The notes: a model not told the origin generated them from the letters alone. Positions 45,216-54,108 are shown, counted from the first letter of the stretch. The stretch: 64,000 nt of DNA from Adhaeribacter aquaticus DSM 16391 (GCF_000473365.1 NZ_KI421517.1:4662296-4726295); one strand, 5' to 3'. Program-made: numbers and translations.

Positions 45216-46823
45216 ATGCAGACTGAACAACAAAAAAACCTCTGGTGGCAGGAAGAAATTATTTATCAGATTTACCCGCGATCGTTTCAGGATAGCAACG
45301 GAGATGGGGTTGGCGATTTAAGAGGGATTATCCAGCGGCTGGATTATTTACAGGAATTAGGTATAAAAGCAATCTGGATATCCCCAATATTTGAATCGCC
45401 GATGGCTGATTTCGGATACGACATTTCAAATTATACTGGAATTCATCCACTTTTTGGCACAATGGAAGATTTTGATGAACTGTTAGCTGAAGTACATAAA
45501 CGGGGCATGAAACTTTTGCTGGATTTGGTTCCTAATCACACCTCCGATCAGCACCCTTGGTTCCTGGAAAGCCGTTCTTCCCGAAACAACCCCAAGCGGG
45601 ATTGGTATATTTGGAAAGATCCTAAACCAGATGGCTCCGAACCCAATAATTGGCTTAGTATGTTTGGTGGAACTGGTTGGGAATGGGACGAGAAAACGCA
45701 ACAATTTTATTATCATGGTTTCCTTAAAGAACAACCAGATCTGAACTGGCGAAATCCCGAAGTACAGGAAGCCATGATGAACGTTATGCGGTTTTGGTTG
45801 GATAAAGGAATAGATGGCTTCCGGATTGATGTCATTTTTCATATGATTAAAGATGATCAGTTCCGTAATAACCCACAAAACCCGGATTACCAGCCACACA
45901 TGAATAAATACGACCAGTTATTACCCATATATTCTACCGACCAACCAGAGGTGCATGATATAGTGGCGATGATGCGCCAGGTAGCGGATGACTATCAGGA
46001 GCGGGTTTTAATTGGTGAAATCTATTTACCCCTCCATAAATTAGTTACCTATTATGGCGTAAATCAGTCAGGCGTACACTTACCATTTAACTTTCAGTTA
46101 TTGGTTTCACCCTGGGATTCCCAACAAATTGCCATTGTTATAGATCAGTATGAAGGCTCTTTACCCGCTGATGGTTGGCCTAACTGGGTCTTAAGCAACC
46201 ACGACCAATCCAGAATTTCAAGTCGCGTAGGGAAAGCTCAGGCCAGAATTGCTGCCATGCTCCTTTTAACGTTGCGGGGTACTCCTACCATCTACTATGG
46301 CGATGAAATCGGCATGCGGGATGTACCTATTCCGGCCGAAGAAGTACAAGACCCACAAGGATTAAACATGCCTGATCTGAATCTTACCCGAGACCCAGCC
46401 CGCACCCCTATGCAGTGGGATGACTCTACTAATGCCGGTTTTTCCCCAGCGAAGCCCTGGTTAAGGTTGCCTCCGGATTTTAAACGTATAAATGTAAAAT
46501 CCCAGCTGCAAAATCCCTTTTCTATTCTAAATTTATACAAGCGCCTTATTAAGCTTCGGCAGCAGGAGTTGGCCTTAAAAGCAGGCAACTACACGCCTAT
46601 ATTTTCAGATAAACAGATAATTTCCTACACCAGAGCAGCAGCAGGAACAAGTTTTCTGATTGTTTTAAATTTAAGCCACCGGCCTGCTTATTTTAAACCC
46701 CAACATTTTACGTTTAGTGGTGTGGTAGAGATTGCAACCTACCCCGAACTGGAAAACCTCCCGGTAAAAGATTATATCAATTTAGGAGGAGACGAAGGCG
46801 TAATTATCAGAATAGATAATTAA
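45216..46823 (+). CDS. GH13 alpha-glucosidase (oligo-1,6-glucosidase / AglA type)
   Basis: A 535-residue cytosolic or periplasmic GH13 hydrolase without an obvious signal peptide. Motifs are WWQEEIIYQIYPRSFQDSNGDGVGDL, DLVPNHTSDQHPWFLES, DGFRIDVIFHMIKD (nucleophile Asp205), VLIGEIYLP (acid Glu) and VLSNHDQSRI. RTPMQWD, the alpha-glucosidase family word, is near residue 395. It would cleave terminal alpha-glucosides such as maltose, isomaltose or sucrose; the exact bond cannot be told. The trehalose/glycogen genes at 1-8.7 kb are 36 kb away. ATG at 45216 chosen over a TTG at 45210. Confidence 0.94.
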   Translation: MQTEQQKNLWWQEEIIYQIYPRSFQDSNGDGVGDLRGIIQRLDYLQELGIKAIWISPIFESPMADFGYDISNYTGIHPLFGTMEDFDELLAEVHKRGMKLLLDLVPNHTSDQHPWFLESRSSRNNPKRDWYIWKDPKPDGSEPNNWLSMFGGTGWEWDEKTQQFYYHGFLKEQPDLNWRNPEVQEAMMNVMRFWLDKGIDGFRIDVIFHMIKDDQFRNNPQNPDYQPHMNKYDQLLPIYSTDQPEVHDIVAMMRQVADDYQERVLIGEIYLPLHKLVTYYGVNQSGVHLPFNFQLLVSPWDSQQIAIVIDQYEGSLPADGWPNWVLSNHDQSRISSRVGKAQARIAAMLLLTLRGTPTIYYGDEIGMRDVPIPAEEVQDPQGLNMPDLNLTRDPARTPMQWDDSTNAGFSPAKPWLRLPPDFKRINVKSQLQNPFSILNLYKRLIKLRQQELALKAGNYTPIFSDKQIISYTRAAAGTSFLIVLNLSHRPAYFKPQHFTFSGVVEIATYPELENLPVKDYINLGGDEGVIIRIDN

Positions 46824-47029
46824 AAGGTTGGATTTTAAATAATTCTATACTAATTTTTCCTGCTAAAATGGAATTCAAATAAAAATACTGATAAAACGGC
46901 CTTTCTTATCTGAACATTTATATTGTTAAACGATAAAAACCGGCAATTCAACGATAAAATTAAATATTGAAAAGGAAAAAAATTAGCTTACAATAACAAT
47001 TACCAAAACCACCAAACAATTTAAAGATT

Positions 47030-47197
47030 ATGGTAACTATAGAAAAATACTGGGTAATATTAGTAGCTGTTTTAGCCATTCATGCACTTCTTGTATTTAT
47101 GGTTTTTAAATTGATGGATTTTATTGTTTTTGCGCAAGAACAAAGGGCTAAACAAACTTTAAAACAAGTTCCTATAATAAGTAAACATATATATTAG
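47030..47197 (+). CDS. Small single-pass membrane protein, 55 aa
   Basis: MVTIEKYWVILVAVLAIHAL then LVFMVFKLMDFIVFAQEQRA, ending KQTLKQVPIISKHIY. One long hydrophobic helix (about 8-35) and a polar/basic tail, the same size class as the MYGRKR proteins but without that motif. A very strong hairpin terminator lies about 100 bp downstream. No family recognised. Confidence 0.5.
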   Translation: MVTIEKYWVILVAVLAIHALLVFMVFKLMDFIVFAQEQRAKQTLKQVPIISKHIY

Positions 47198-47300
47198 CGG
47201 TTGTTTTTTACCCGGCACATATTTGGTTATATTATTACCACCTTTGGTGCAGAAACTTGTTTCATTTTTCTACCCAAGGCACCTTACCTGTAAAAGAAAC

Positions 47301-47364
47301 AACCTAAAAAAAGGAAAAATAAAGGGCTGTATTAACAGCCCTTTATTTTTCCTTTTTTTAGGTT
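47301..47364. terminator. Long perfect hairpin, bidirectional terminator
   Basis: Arms 47301-47330 and 47335-47364 are perfectly complementary over 30 bp with an ATTA loop. Both arms contain A-rich and T-rich runs plus AGGGCTG/CAGCCCT, so it can stop transcription from either side. It lies between a plus-strand and a minus-strand gene. Confidence 0.9.
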
Positions 47365-47500
47365 AAAATAACTTTCTTGTTCCTATTACTTTACTTTTCC
47401 TAAATGATTAAATAAAAGTAGTACTGAAGAAAACAGCTCCATTCCTATTCAAGTTTATGTAGTAAAGATTATTTTGTTATAAAATAATCTAATAAACAGG

Positions 47501-47764
47501 TTATAACAGCTCTCCGCCATACAAGCTATTTATATTAATCTGTTCCAGGTAATTATCTAAAATAGCAGCATCCTCGGTCACAAGTAAGTGCCGAACATGG
47601 GCAAATTTAGCTGAACGCCAAAGCTCTACAAAAAAATTACCCAACTGAAAAAGGGATTTAACATAACCACCTTCTGATCGAGAACCCAAAGCAGTCCCTT
47701 TTTCTAACAATAATTGAAATTTAGTTATTTTATCTAACTCTATATAATCCTGAATATATAACAT
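47501..47764 (-). CDS. Hypothetical protein, 87 aa
   Basis: Unrecognised soluble protein: MLYIQDYIELDKITKFQLLL, GTALGSRSEGGYVKSLFQLGNFFVELW, HVRHLLVTEDAAILDNYLEQI. The composition and the amphipathic TEDAAILDNYLEQIN helix look genuine. No hydrophobic segment. It starts at an ATG (47764) and is isolated, facing the long hairpin terminator. Confidence 0.6.
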   Translation of the reverse strand: MLYIQDYIELDKITKFQLLLEKGTALGSRSEGGYVKSLFQLGNFFVELWRSAKFAHVRHLLVTEDAAILDNYLEQININSLYGGELL

Positions 47765-48365
47765 AGCCTTCTTACTTTTATCTTGGCGGTTCTTAAAGTT
47801 ATTTATTCCAGTTTCCAGAAATCCTTTAAAAACTTGACAAGCTTAAATTTGTATTTGATTTCGCTTGAAGGATAATAAGTAGTGTCAATATTTTAGTTGA
47901 TCCTCCCACTGCCCTGTATTAACTCCACTTATAGTATGCAGGGTGTGTAGCAATTCTTTAATACTCAACCCAATATTGTACTTTCCTGAATTTTTCCTCC
48001 TTTATAAAGTTAAATACCCTTAAAAGGGAAGAAATGTTATTTAATCCTTTTATTCCTAAGGATTAAATAACATTGCTAGGCTACACTGAAACAAAATGAT
48101 CACAGGCTAAATGGCGGAGGCTTTTAAAATAAAAGTTACATTAGAGGCGAAATCACAAAGTCTACCTGCTATCAAATAATGATTCTAAACCAAGTTAAAA
48201 AAGGAGCCTTTAATTACACCTAAAAAGGATTAAACAGCTTGCTTTCTTGTCTAAATACTGCGTTACCAAAAACATGCTAATTGGTATAAATACTACCTTT
48301 CTATAAAAGTAAATATCCAAAAATTATTGCTTCTCAAATCACTATTTAGCGGGTAAAATAAAGGC
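47765..48365. other. Intergenic with a 17-bp inverted repeat
   Basis: 600 bp without a coding frame. Arms AATGTTATTTAATCCTT (48033-48049) and AAGGATTAAATAACATT (48058-48074) are perfectly complementary around 8 bases. There is no T tail, so it is an unexplained hairpin or dyad. Confidence 0.55.
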
Positions 48366-48398
48366 TTCATCAGCTTAAAAGTAGGATTAAACGAAATA
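48366..48398 (+). promoter_or_regulatory. Shared upstream element, copy D
   Basis: TTCATCAGCTTAAAAGTAGG then ATTAAACGAAATA, 57 bp upstream of the ATG at 48455. The most divergent of the four copies but in the same order and spacing. Confidence 0.55.
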
Positions 48399-48454
48399 TA
48401 TATTTCAGCTATATTTAACGATATATCTTTGATTATTAAGTTATAAGAATGGAT

Positions 48455-48835
48455 ATGAAAAAAAATTCTCTGTTATTGGTTTTAGGAGTATTATTATTTA
48501 CAACTGGCTTTGCTAATGGCACGCCGGACCCCAAAAAGATGGAAGGTAATATTGACCAGATTGCCAGAACGCAAGTTCGCCTAATGCAGCAATATTTACA
48601 TTTTAACGAGTTTGAATATATCCAGATTAAGAAATTAACGGAGAAGCAACTAGCTGACATCCAAACAGCAGAGAAAAATTATGAAGCGGGTTCTTCAGAA
48701 TTAATAGCCGAAATGCACCAAATAGAGGATACTTATACCGCAGCCGTAATGGGTATAATAAATATATCCCAATCAAAAGTTTATGCTGCCTATGCGTTTT
48801 CTAGAAATAACCCTGAAGTTCTATCTGCCCATTAG
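48455..48835 (+). CDS. Secreted helical protein with FNEFEYIQIKKL motif (module copy 1)
   Basis: A 126-residue exported protein. Signal peptide MKKNSLLLVLGVLLFTTGFA, mature start NGTPDPKK. The mature part is all-helical: RTQVRLMQQYLHFNEFEYIQ, IKKLTEKQLADIQTAEKNYE, and a final helix IINISQSKVYAAYAFSR. It is clearly paralogous to 56104 (identical FNEFEYIQIKKLT block). The LT..QL/Q.....Y pattern recalls the periplasmic Spy/CpxP fold, but that is only a resemblance. ATG 48455 chosen because both paralogues share the context GGATATGAAAAA; an in-frame ATG lies at 48449. Confidence 0.85.
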   Translation: MKKNSLLLVLGVLLFTTGFANGTPDPKKMEGNIDQIARTQVRLMQQYLHFNEFEYIQIKKLTEKQLADIQTAEKNYEAGSSELIAEMHQIEDTYTAAVMGIINISQSKVYAAYAFSRNNPEVLSAH

Positions 48836-48855
48836 GTAATTTCTTTCATTAAAAT

Positions 48856-48886
48856 AAAAAGCCGGTATAAGTCCGGCTTTTTATTT
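48856..48886. terminator. Bidirectional terminator
   Basis: Stem AAAAAGCCGG/CCGGCTTTTT with a 7-base loop, between convergent genes. Confidence 0.92.
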
Positions 48887-48909
48887 TAATGATGCGGGTA
48901 AAATTATAA

Positions 48910-49803
48910 TTACCCTTGTTTTAATTTTTCCTTAAAAAAATCAACTGTACGTTTCCAGGCGAGTTCTGCGGCTGCCTTATCAAAACGCGGTGTGGTATCG
49001 TTATGAAAACCGTGGTTAGCATTAGCGTACATATAAGCCTTGAATTCTTTATTATTGTTCTTTAAAGCTGCTTCATAAGCTGGCCAGCCTTCATTAACCC
49101 GGGTATCCAGTTCTGCATAATGCAATAATAAGGGCGCCTTAATCTTCGCAACCTCCTCAACCGGCGGCTGACCTCCATAAAAGGGAACTGCGGCGGCCAA
49201 ACCTGGAATGCGCACGGCCATCATATTGGCAATCCACCCACCAAAACAAAAACCAACTACCCCCACTTTCCCATTACAGTTTTTGTGTCCTTTCAGAAAA
49301 TCTGCTGCTGCAATAAAATCTTCCAGCATTTCATCTCTGTTTCGTTTGCTCTGCAATTCCCGGCCGGCATCATCATTACCCGGATAGCCACCCAGCGGAG
49401 TTAAAGCATCCGGAGCAATGGTAATAAACCCAGCTAAAGCCGCTCTTCTAGCCACATCGGCAATATGCGGATTTAAACCACGGTTCTCATGCACTACTAC
49501 AATACCTCCCAATTTTTTATTTGTACCGGACGGCATGCTTACTAAAGCTTTAATAGTACCGCCACCTTTGGGAGATGGATAATTTACATATTCTGATTTT
49601 AAGCGCGCATCATCTGGTTTTACCTGTATAGCTCCCTGGTAGTCGGGCATGAGGAAACTCATCAAGGAGGCTACAGTTAGTCCTCCCACCGCATAAGCAG
49701 AAAGCTTCTGAATAAACTCCCGTCTATCGACCCTGTTGTGGGCATAGTCATCGTAAAGGTCAAATACTTCCTGTTTGATGTCTTCTTTGTTGATTTCGTT
49801 CAT
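48910..49803 (-). CDS. Dienelactone hydrolase family protein
   Basis: A 297-residue alpha/beta hydrolase. Central motifs are [30 protein letters not shown] (nucleophile Cys in GFCFGG, as in dienelactone hydrolases), [13 protein letters not shown] (Asp) and [11 protein letters not shown] (His). Near residue 25 the N-terminus has [28 protein letters not shown], a twin-arginine-like signal that predicts Tat export. This arrangement matches YghX-like proteins. Substrate unknown. ATG at 49803; own terminator shared with the convergent gene. Confidence 0.92.
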   Translation of the reverse strand: MNEINKEDIKQEVFDLYDDYAHNRVDRREFIQKLSAYAVGGLTVASLMSFLMPDYQGAIQVKPDDARLKSEYVNYPSPKGGGTIKALVSMPSGTNKKLGGIVVVHENRGLNPHIADVARRAALAGFITIAPDALTPLGGYPGNDDAGRELQSKRNRDEMLEDFIAAADFLKGHKNCNGKVGVVGFCFGGWIANMMAVRIPGLAAAVPFYGGQPPVEEVAKIKAPLLLHYAELDTRVNEGWPAYEAALKNNNKEFKAYMYANANHGFHNDTTPRFDKAAAELAWKRTVDFFKEKLKQG

Positions 49804-49967
49804 GTTAGGGTGGATATAGATTTACTATATTTAAAGTAATATAATTACTTTAAAAAGGTTTGATAATAATCTGAAATTATACAAATAAAAAGGCTGTATT
49901 AAATCTTAAATTAAAAAAACAGGTGTTTTTTTATTGTCACATACTATTCACCAATCCCAAAACCGCT

Positions 49968-50303
49968 ATGACCTTGATTTCGATTACATTAAATAACAAT
50001 AACAAGGAAAATAAAATAAGACCAATGATAATTGGAGACATTTTAATGAGTTCCGACCATGAAAAAGAAAATTTAACCTTACCTACATTTTTTGATGGTA
50101 TAACAGAAGTTTTAGGGAATGATGTTAAGGATTTACAAGCTGCTTTACAGCAGAAAGTATATATTATAAAAGACACTTTAGCTATTGCATTAGCTGGGAA
50201 TTTGAAGGAAATGGAATATGTGCTTGAATAAATTAAGAATTACTATAAATTTTATGAGCCCTCTGTTGAGAATCTTACTGACTTAATAAAAAATTACTTA
50301 TAG
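49968..50303 (+). pseudogene. Truncated protein with proteasome-like (Ntn) N-terminal pattern; in-frame TAA
   Basis: MTLISITLNNNNKENKIRPM begins a frame containing MIIGDILMSSDHE and KVYIIKDTLAIALAGNLKEM, which look like the first strands of Ntn-hydrolase (proteasome/HslV-like) proteins, where 'KVY.I.D.LAI.WAG' follows a short loop. TAA at 50229-50231 stops it, but the same frame then continues IKNYYKFYEPSVENLTDLIK to a TAG at 50303. Relatives are about twice as long, so the gene is decayed or cut short. Family assignment is tentative. Confidence 0.45.
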
Positions 50304-50339
50304 GCATGGATTAAATTTTATAATTGAAAAATAAATATC

Positions 50340-50894
50340 CTAAAAAGCAATACCTGCCTGTAAGCCAAGGGTGAAAGAAGGAGGATGGTTATTTCCAAAG
50401 CGAAATGGCAAAGGGACAGCAACAAAAAAATTACTGTTCTTATTTTTTACAACTGCTTTATTTAATACCGGTGTAATTCCATAACGGCCCGAAGTCTCAA
50501 AAGCAGCCCGTCCAGCAAAGGTGAAGCCATGACCCAAAGCAACTAAAATACCAGGATGAAATAAAAAATTACTCATTCTACTTATTCCCTGTTCGGCTCT
50601 GATAAAAGGAACAAACTCGAACGAAAAGCCTATTTTGGCACTCTTCCAGATATTGATGCCCGTTGGCATACCCACGACATAATAGCTATCGAAGTTAGTG
50701 GTAGTTCCTTCTTTACTGAAAGTTACCAGCGGATGAAGGATACCCATATACCCGGCTACTTTCGGATATGTAATGGGAGCAGGAGCCTGACCTAAACTAG
50801 TTATAGGTCTGCTTAATAAGCAGAAGAAGACAAGAATAATCAGCTTAGTTCCGTTTGCCAAGACATACTTAGAGGTAGTTTGGAAGTAAAGCAT
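50340..50894 (-). CDS. Exported beta-barrel-like protein, 184 aa
   Basis: Starts MLYFQTTSKYVLANGTKLII, then a hydrophobic segment ILVFFCLLSRPITSLGQ consistent with a signal peptide cleaved after GQ or nearby. The mature part is beta-rich with alternating aromatic strands: GYMGILHPLVTFSKEG, FDSYYVVGMPTGINIWKSAKIGFSFEFVPFI, FTFAGRAAFETSGRYGI and PLPFRFGNNHPPSFTLGLQAGIAF. It probably forms a small outer-membrane barrel. It follows the ChrB-AraC regulator on the same strand after 65 bp, so it is likely its target or partner. Start at ATG 50894. Confidence 0.75.
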   Translation of the reverse strand: MLYFQTTSKYVLANGTKLIILVFFCLLSRPITSLGQAPAPITYPKVAGYMGILHPLVTFSKEGTTTNFDSYYVVGMPTGINIWKSAKIGFSFEFVPFIRAEQGISRMSNFLFHPGILVALGHGFTFAGRAAFETSGRYGITPVLNKAVVKNKNSNFFVAVPLPFRFGNNHPPSFTLGLQAGIAF

Positions 50895-50959
50895 AGACTT
50901 TAAATATAAGTTGTAAATCACAATGCTAGATAACAACTCATTAGAAAAATAGAATGTTT

Positions 50960-51823
50960 TTAACCTTTAGGATACTTTTTACTTTTTGATAATTCTTTTT
51001 TATAATTGGAGGGAGTTTGCCCAGTATGTTTTCTAAAGATTCGGGAAAAATGGCTCTGGTCAGAGAAGCCGGTTAAGTAGGCGATTTCAGAAAGGGTATG
51101 GCCGGTATGGGTTAATAGATGAAGGGCTTTGTCAATCCTTAATTTCCGGATATATTCGCCAAAAGTAAGGTTATCAAAATATTTAGAGAATTGCCGGGAT
51201 AAGTAAGCCGGATGCACATTTAATTCCTCAGAAATTTCGGATAAATTAAGCGTTAGGTTGGTATCAATTTGGTCCTGAATGATTTCTTTCAGGTTGGAAG
51301 CCCAATCGGGCACTTTTTTATTATTTTCTTTTTCCTCGGCCAGGTAGCGGTGAAAGACTTGTAATAATAAGTTTTCGGTAGGGCTGGTCGTATGCTTCTC
51401 TTTTTGCAGGTATTTGGCCCAACTGTACAAGGCATCATAAATCAGCATACCCTTGTCAAGCAATTCATAATCATCTTTAATATTAAAAGCCAGGCCTGCC
51501 GATATGGCCCATAAACCGGCCGACTGGCTGGAAATGTTATGATCATCGGTATCAGCACCTCTAATTACCAGCGCCATAGTCTGGAGTGCTGGGTCTTTCA
51601 AGTCATATTTCTGGAGGAAATAATCAAACGTACAACGGTCTTCATAATGGCTGAATTCTACGTTCGGTATATCAAAAGGAATGGCACCTAACTTTTCCGA
51701 TTGCTCTCTTACTTGTTTTTCTGGTACGTAAATGATCTCGGCTTGCGCATCAATAAACTTTTTGATTAACCAAGGGCAAGCCAGCCGGTCAATCTTAGGA
51801 CGTTCACGGGTAATCCATTTCAT
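50960..51823 (-). CDS. Fusion of ChrB C-terminal domain and AraC-type DNA-binding domain
   Basis: A 287-residue regulator. Residues 1-140 match the ChrB C-terminal domain: MKWITRERPKIDRLACPWLIKKFIDAQAE, GAIPFDIPNVEFSHYEDRCTFDYFL, VIRGADTDDHN and a conserved Cys/His/Asp set. Residues about 185-285 form an AraC/XylS domain with two helix-turn-helices: LNLSEISEELNVHPAYLSRQFSKYF and TLSEIAYLTGFSDQSHFSRIFRKHTGQTPSNYKK. In chromate-resistance systems ChrB senses chromate or sulfate; here the sensor is joined to a different DNA-binding domain. No chrA transporter is in the window. Upstream of a barrel-like protein it may control. Confidence 0.92.
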   Translation of the reverse strand: MKWITRERPKIDRLACPWLIKKFIDAQAEIIYVPEKQVREQSEKLGAIPFDIPNVEFSHYEDRCTFDYFLQKYDLKDPALQTMALVIRGADTDDHNISSQSAGLWAISAGLAFNIKDDYELLDKGMLIYDALYSWAKYLQKEKHTTSPTENLLLQVFHRYLAEEKENNKKVPDWASNLKEIIQDQIDTNLTLNLSEISEELNVHPAYLSRQFSKYFDNLTFGEYIRKLRIDKALHLLTHTGHTLSEIAYLTGFSDQSHFSRIFRKHTGQTPSNYKKELSKSKKYPKG

Positions 51824-51879
51824 ACGGGAAAGTTACTATATTCTTGTAAATAAGTTAATAACAGCTATACTGCTTTAAG

Positions 51880-52167
51880 TATAGCAAAAGCCAGAAAACC
51901 ACTCCTATTTACATAATACCTTATATCTCAAAAACTTTCTTCCTAGTGTTCTAATCTATACTTTTAGGTAGCTTCTCTTCTGATAATTTGATTATAAAAT
52001 ATGGTAGGTGCGTACAAGACACCCAGTAATGCAAACAGTTGTATAACTTGTAATACTGTATTAATATGTTACTCTATTTTTAAATATTTGAAAGAATCGG
52101 AGTGCATCGTATACCTCTTACCCAACTTCTTATAGCCGATTATTTCGCCGGTCCTAAATTTCTCCTG
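51880..52167. repeat. Diverged 288-bp direct repeat, copy 1
   Basis: Same order of words as 59766-60052 (287 bp), about 7.9 kb away: TATAGCAAAAGCCAGAAAAC, TCTTCTGATAATTTGATTAT, TTACCCAACTTCTTATAGCC. By eye about 85-90 percent identical with few indels. It contains the 3' end of the gene at 52069. Confidence 0.9.
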
Positions 52168-52299
52168 GAGTATGCGAAGGTAACACCCCAACATATTAGC
52201 GGCGGCGTATTCATCGGTGTAAATAGGGTCTGCTGGTTGAAGGGGTTGTACATTGGTGGGCCGGCCTGGTTTCTTCTTTTCTTTCGCGTCTAAAGCCAT
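52069..52299 (-). CDS. Small helix-turn-helix / excisionase-like protein, 76 aa
   Basis: MALDAKEKKKPGRPTN leads to TDEYAAANMLGCYLRILQEKFRTGEIIGYKKLGKRYTMHSDSFKYLK. The second part has the helix-loop-helix-wing pattern of MerR/excisionase-type DNA-binding domains common in Bacteroidota mobile elements. The Arg-Gly-Pro 'GRP' word near the N-terminus fits an AT-hook-like contact. No integrase is in the window. A truncated copy of its C-terminal part exists at 59954. Confidence 0.65.
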   Translation of the reverse strand: MALDAKEKKKPGRPTNVQPLQPADPIYTDEYAAANMLGCYLRILQEKFRTGEIIGYKKLGKRYTMHSDSFKYLKIE

Positions 52300-52575
52300 C
52301 GATACATACGTTTTTAATAGGTCAAAAATACATTACCAGTACCCTCCTTCCCTTTATTTGCTTTACATTTTGTAAACGGAGGTAACAGATGTAAACATTC
52401 AGCAGAGGCTTTCAGTTAAGCGACTAATTTCAGAAACAAACGCTATTGGATTAAGAGCTAAAGCCGGCCGGCTTGGTAGCGGTGCACCTAGTATATAAAT
52501 GACGGGGCCTTAACTAAATTAAACCGCTAAGGGTAGACCAGGTAGGTGCTTATTTAAGCAAGCTCATTTTTGTTC

Positions 52576-52787
52576 ATGAATATTAAAAAAAATTATAAGG
52601 TAGAAGTACGGAAAGAAAACTCTGATAAACCTTAATCATAATCGACCAACTCACCGAGGAAGAAGCAGGGCGGGTATTCAATAACATCAAATTTACCACC
52701 AGGTCGGAAGGTTATGACCGGTGTTTAATTTGGGTAAGAAGAGATGAAGAGGTCGTAATGAGGCGTAAGGGGCTCAATGAAAAATAG
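52576..52787 (+). pseudogene. Small gene with a one-base frameshift
   Basis: Frame 1 from the ATG reads MNIKKNYKVEVRKENSDKP and stops at TAA 52633-52635. A second frame, opening at 52629, reads LIIIDQLTEEEAGRVFNNIK, then FTTRSEGYDRCLIWVRRDEE and ends at TAG 52787. Adding back one A in the AAA run near 52627 would join them into one 70-residue soluble protein. The pattern looks like a recent frameshift or base-calling error. Family unknown. A terminator hairpin follows at once. Confidence 0.55.
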
Positions 52788-52816
52788 AAAGGCCACCATT
52801 ATGGTAGCCTTTCTAC
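52786..52816. terminator. Bidirectional terminator-like hairpin
   Basis: Arms AGAAAGGCCACCA and TGGTAGCCTTTCT pair with one mismatch. It lies between convergent genes. Confidence 0.75.
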
Positions 52817-52875
52817 TAAGTATTGAGGATCAGTGACCCTTACTAAACATTCAATAGGTTATAGTTTCCTGCTTA

Positions 52876-54108
52876 TTACAGTTTAGCCACTGGGTCAGGC
52901 GTATTATCTTTATCCCCAATCACGGTGCCATCAGAGCCCATCGCGTTTCCTTTTAATAAAAGTAAACCAGCTACGTGCGGAGCCGCGAATGAGGTACCAT
53001 TGGCATAAGAAGTATAGCCCCCACCTTTTGTGGTTGTTTGCACACCTACGGCTGGTGCGCAACGATCTACAGGAGCGCCAAAGTTAGAGCTACTCCAGAA
53101 GTACTTGTTGTAATCCATGCCCGAAACGGTATAAACGTTAGTAGCATTTACCCGCTGTGGAGAATTGTTGCTGCAATCTACGGCACTATTACCAGCAGCA
53201 ATAGATATGAATATACCCTTAGCTGCACAGTTTTTAATAGATGTATCTAAAGTAGATGAGGCACCAGCACTTATGCTAATGTTTACCACATCATTAGCTT
53301 GGCCATTTGTAGTTACGTAGTCTACGGCTCTGATCAGGTTGGATAAAGTTCCGGCACCGGCATCGTCTAAAACCCGCAATGCTACAATTGTTGCGTTAGC
53401 GGCTACCCCAATAATACCAGAGCCATTATTTTTAGCACCAATAACACCAGCTACCATGGTACCATGGCCAAAACCATCCTGTACAGAGGTAACTCCAGTA
53501 ACAAAAGATACGCTGCGGGTAGCATCCACATTTAAATCTGGGTGCGTAGCATCCACTCCACTGTCAATCACCCAAGCGGTCCTTCCCGCACCATCGCCAT
53601 AACCTACCATAGCCACACCAGTAGGAATAGTCTCGCCTGCCATCACGGTTAATCCAGCATAGGTGGGGTCTGTAGGAGTAGGAGTAGGAGTCGGAGTAGG
53701 CTCAGTTGTACCACCACCACCACCACCTTTGGTTGGTTTGCCTAAAGAGATTAGCTGGTCTGGTTCAATGGAAAGCACTTCCGGATCATGTAAAAGCAAC
53801 TGTACCTGATTTTTAGAAAGTCTGCCGTAAAAGCCTTTAATTCGGCCATTGTAAATACCCTTGATGCCGGTTTTCTCCACTTCCCGGGAAGCAACTAAAT
53901 CATTAATGATTTCAGAAGCACTTTCGGTTTTACTTTTGAAAACAACAATGTACTGCCCTTCAATAATATTGCTGGCCTGCACACCTTGACTTAAAGCAGG
54001 TACTGCTGCTTGTTCTTCTACTAAGTCTTCTTTCTGACAAGCACTCAATGAGAAAACAGAAGCCAGGGCAAAAAAAGATACGGCTTTTTTGAAGTGGATT
54101 TTCCCCAT
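52876..54108 (-). CDS. Subtilisin-family serine peptidase, lipoprotein (S8)
   Basis: A 410-residue secreted peptidase. Signal MGKIHFKKAVSFFALASVFS ends in the lipobox Cys of LSAC. An I9 inhibitor propeptide follows (EGQYIVVFKSKTESASEII, FYGRLSKNQVQLLLHDPEVLSIEPDQ), then a Gly/Pro-Thr linker with (TP)n at about residue 140. The S8 domain has Asp in AWVIDSGVDATHPDLN, His in GHGTMVAGVIG, Asn in ISIAAGNSAVD and Ser in NGTSFAAPHVAGL. All catalytic residues are present. I start at ATG 54108 because it gives a normal lipoprotein signal; ATG 54138 is an alternative. Convergent with the small frameshifted gene. Confidence 0.93.
   Translation of the reverse strand: MGKIHFKKAVSFFALASVFSLSACQKEDLVEEQAAVPALSQGVQASNIIEGQYIVVFKSKTESASEIINDLVASREVEKTGIKGIYNGRIKGFYGRLSKNQVQLLLHDPEVLSIEPDQLISLGKPTKGGGGGGTTEPTPTPTPTPTDPTYAGLTVMAGETIPTGVAMVGYGDGAGRTAWVIDSGVDATHPDLNVDATRSVSFVTGVTSVQDGFGHGTMVAGVIGAKNNGSGIIGVAANATIVALRVLDDAGAGTLSNLIRAVDYVTTNGQANDVVNISISAGASSTLDTSIKNCAAKGIFISIAAGNSAVDCSNNSPQRVNATNVYTVSGMDYNKYFWSSSNFGAPVDRCAPAVGVQTTTKGGGYTSYANGTSFAAPHVAGLLLLKGNAMGSDGTVIGDKDNTPDPVAKL

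Noticed and set aside
45005-45226. Plus-strand 73-residue frame before the alpha-glucosidase
   Set aside because: No ATG start and Phe/His/Ile-rich composition expected from AT-rich DNA.
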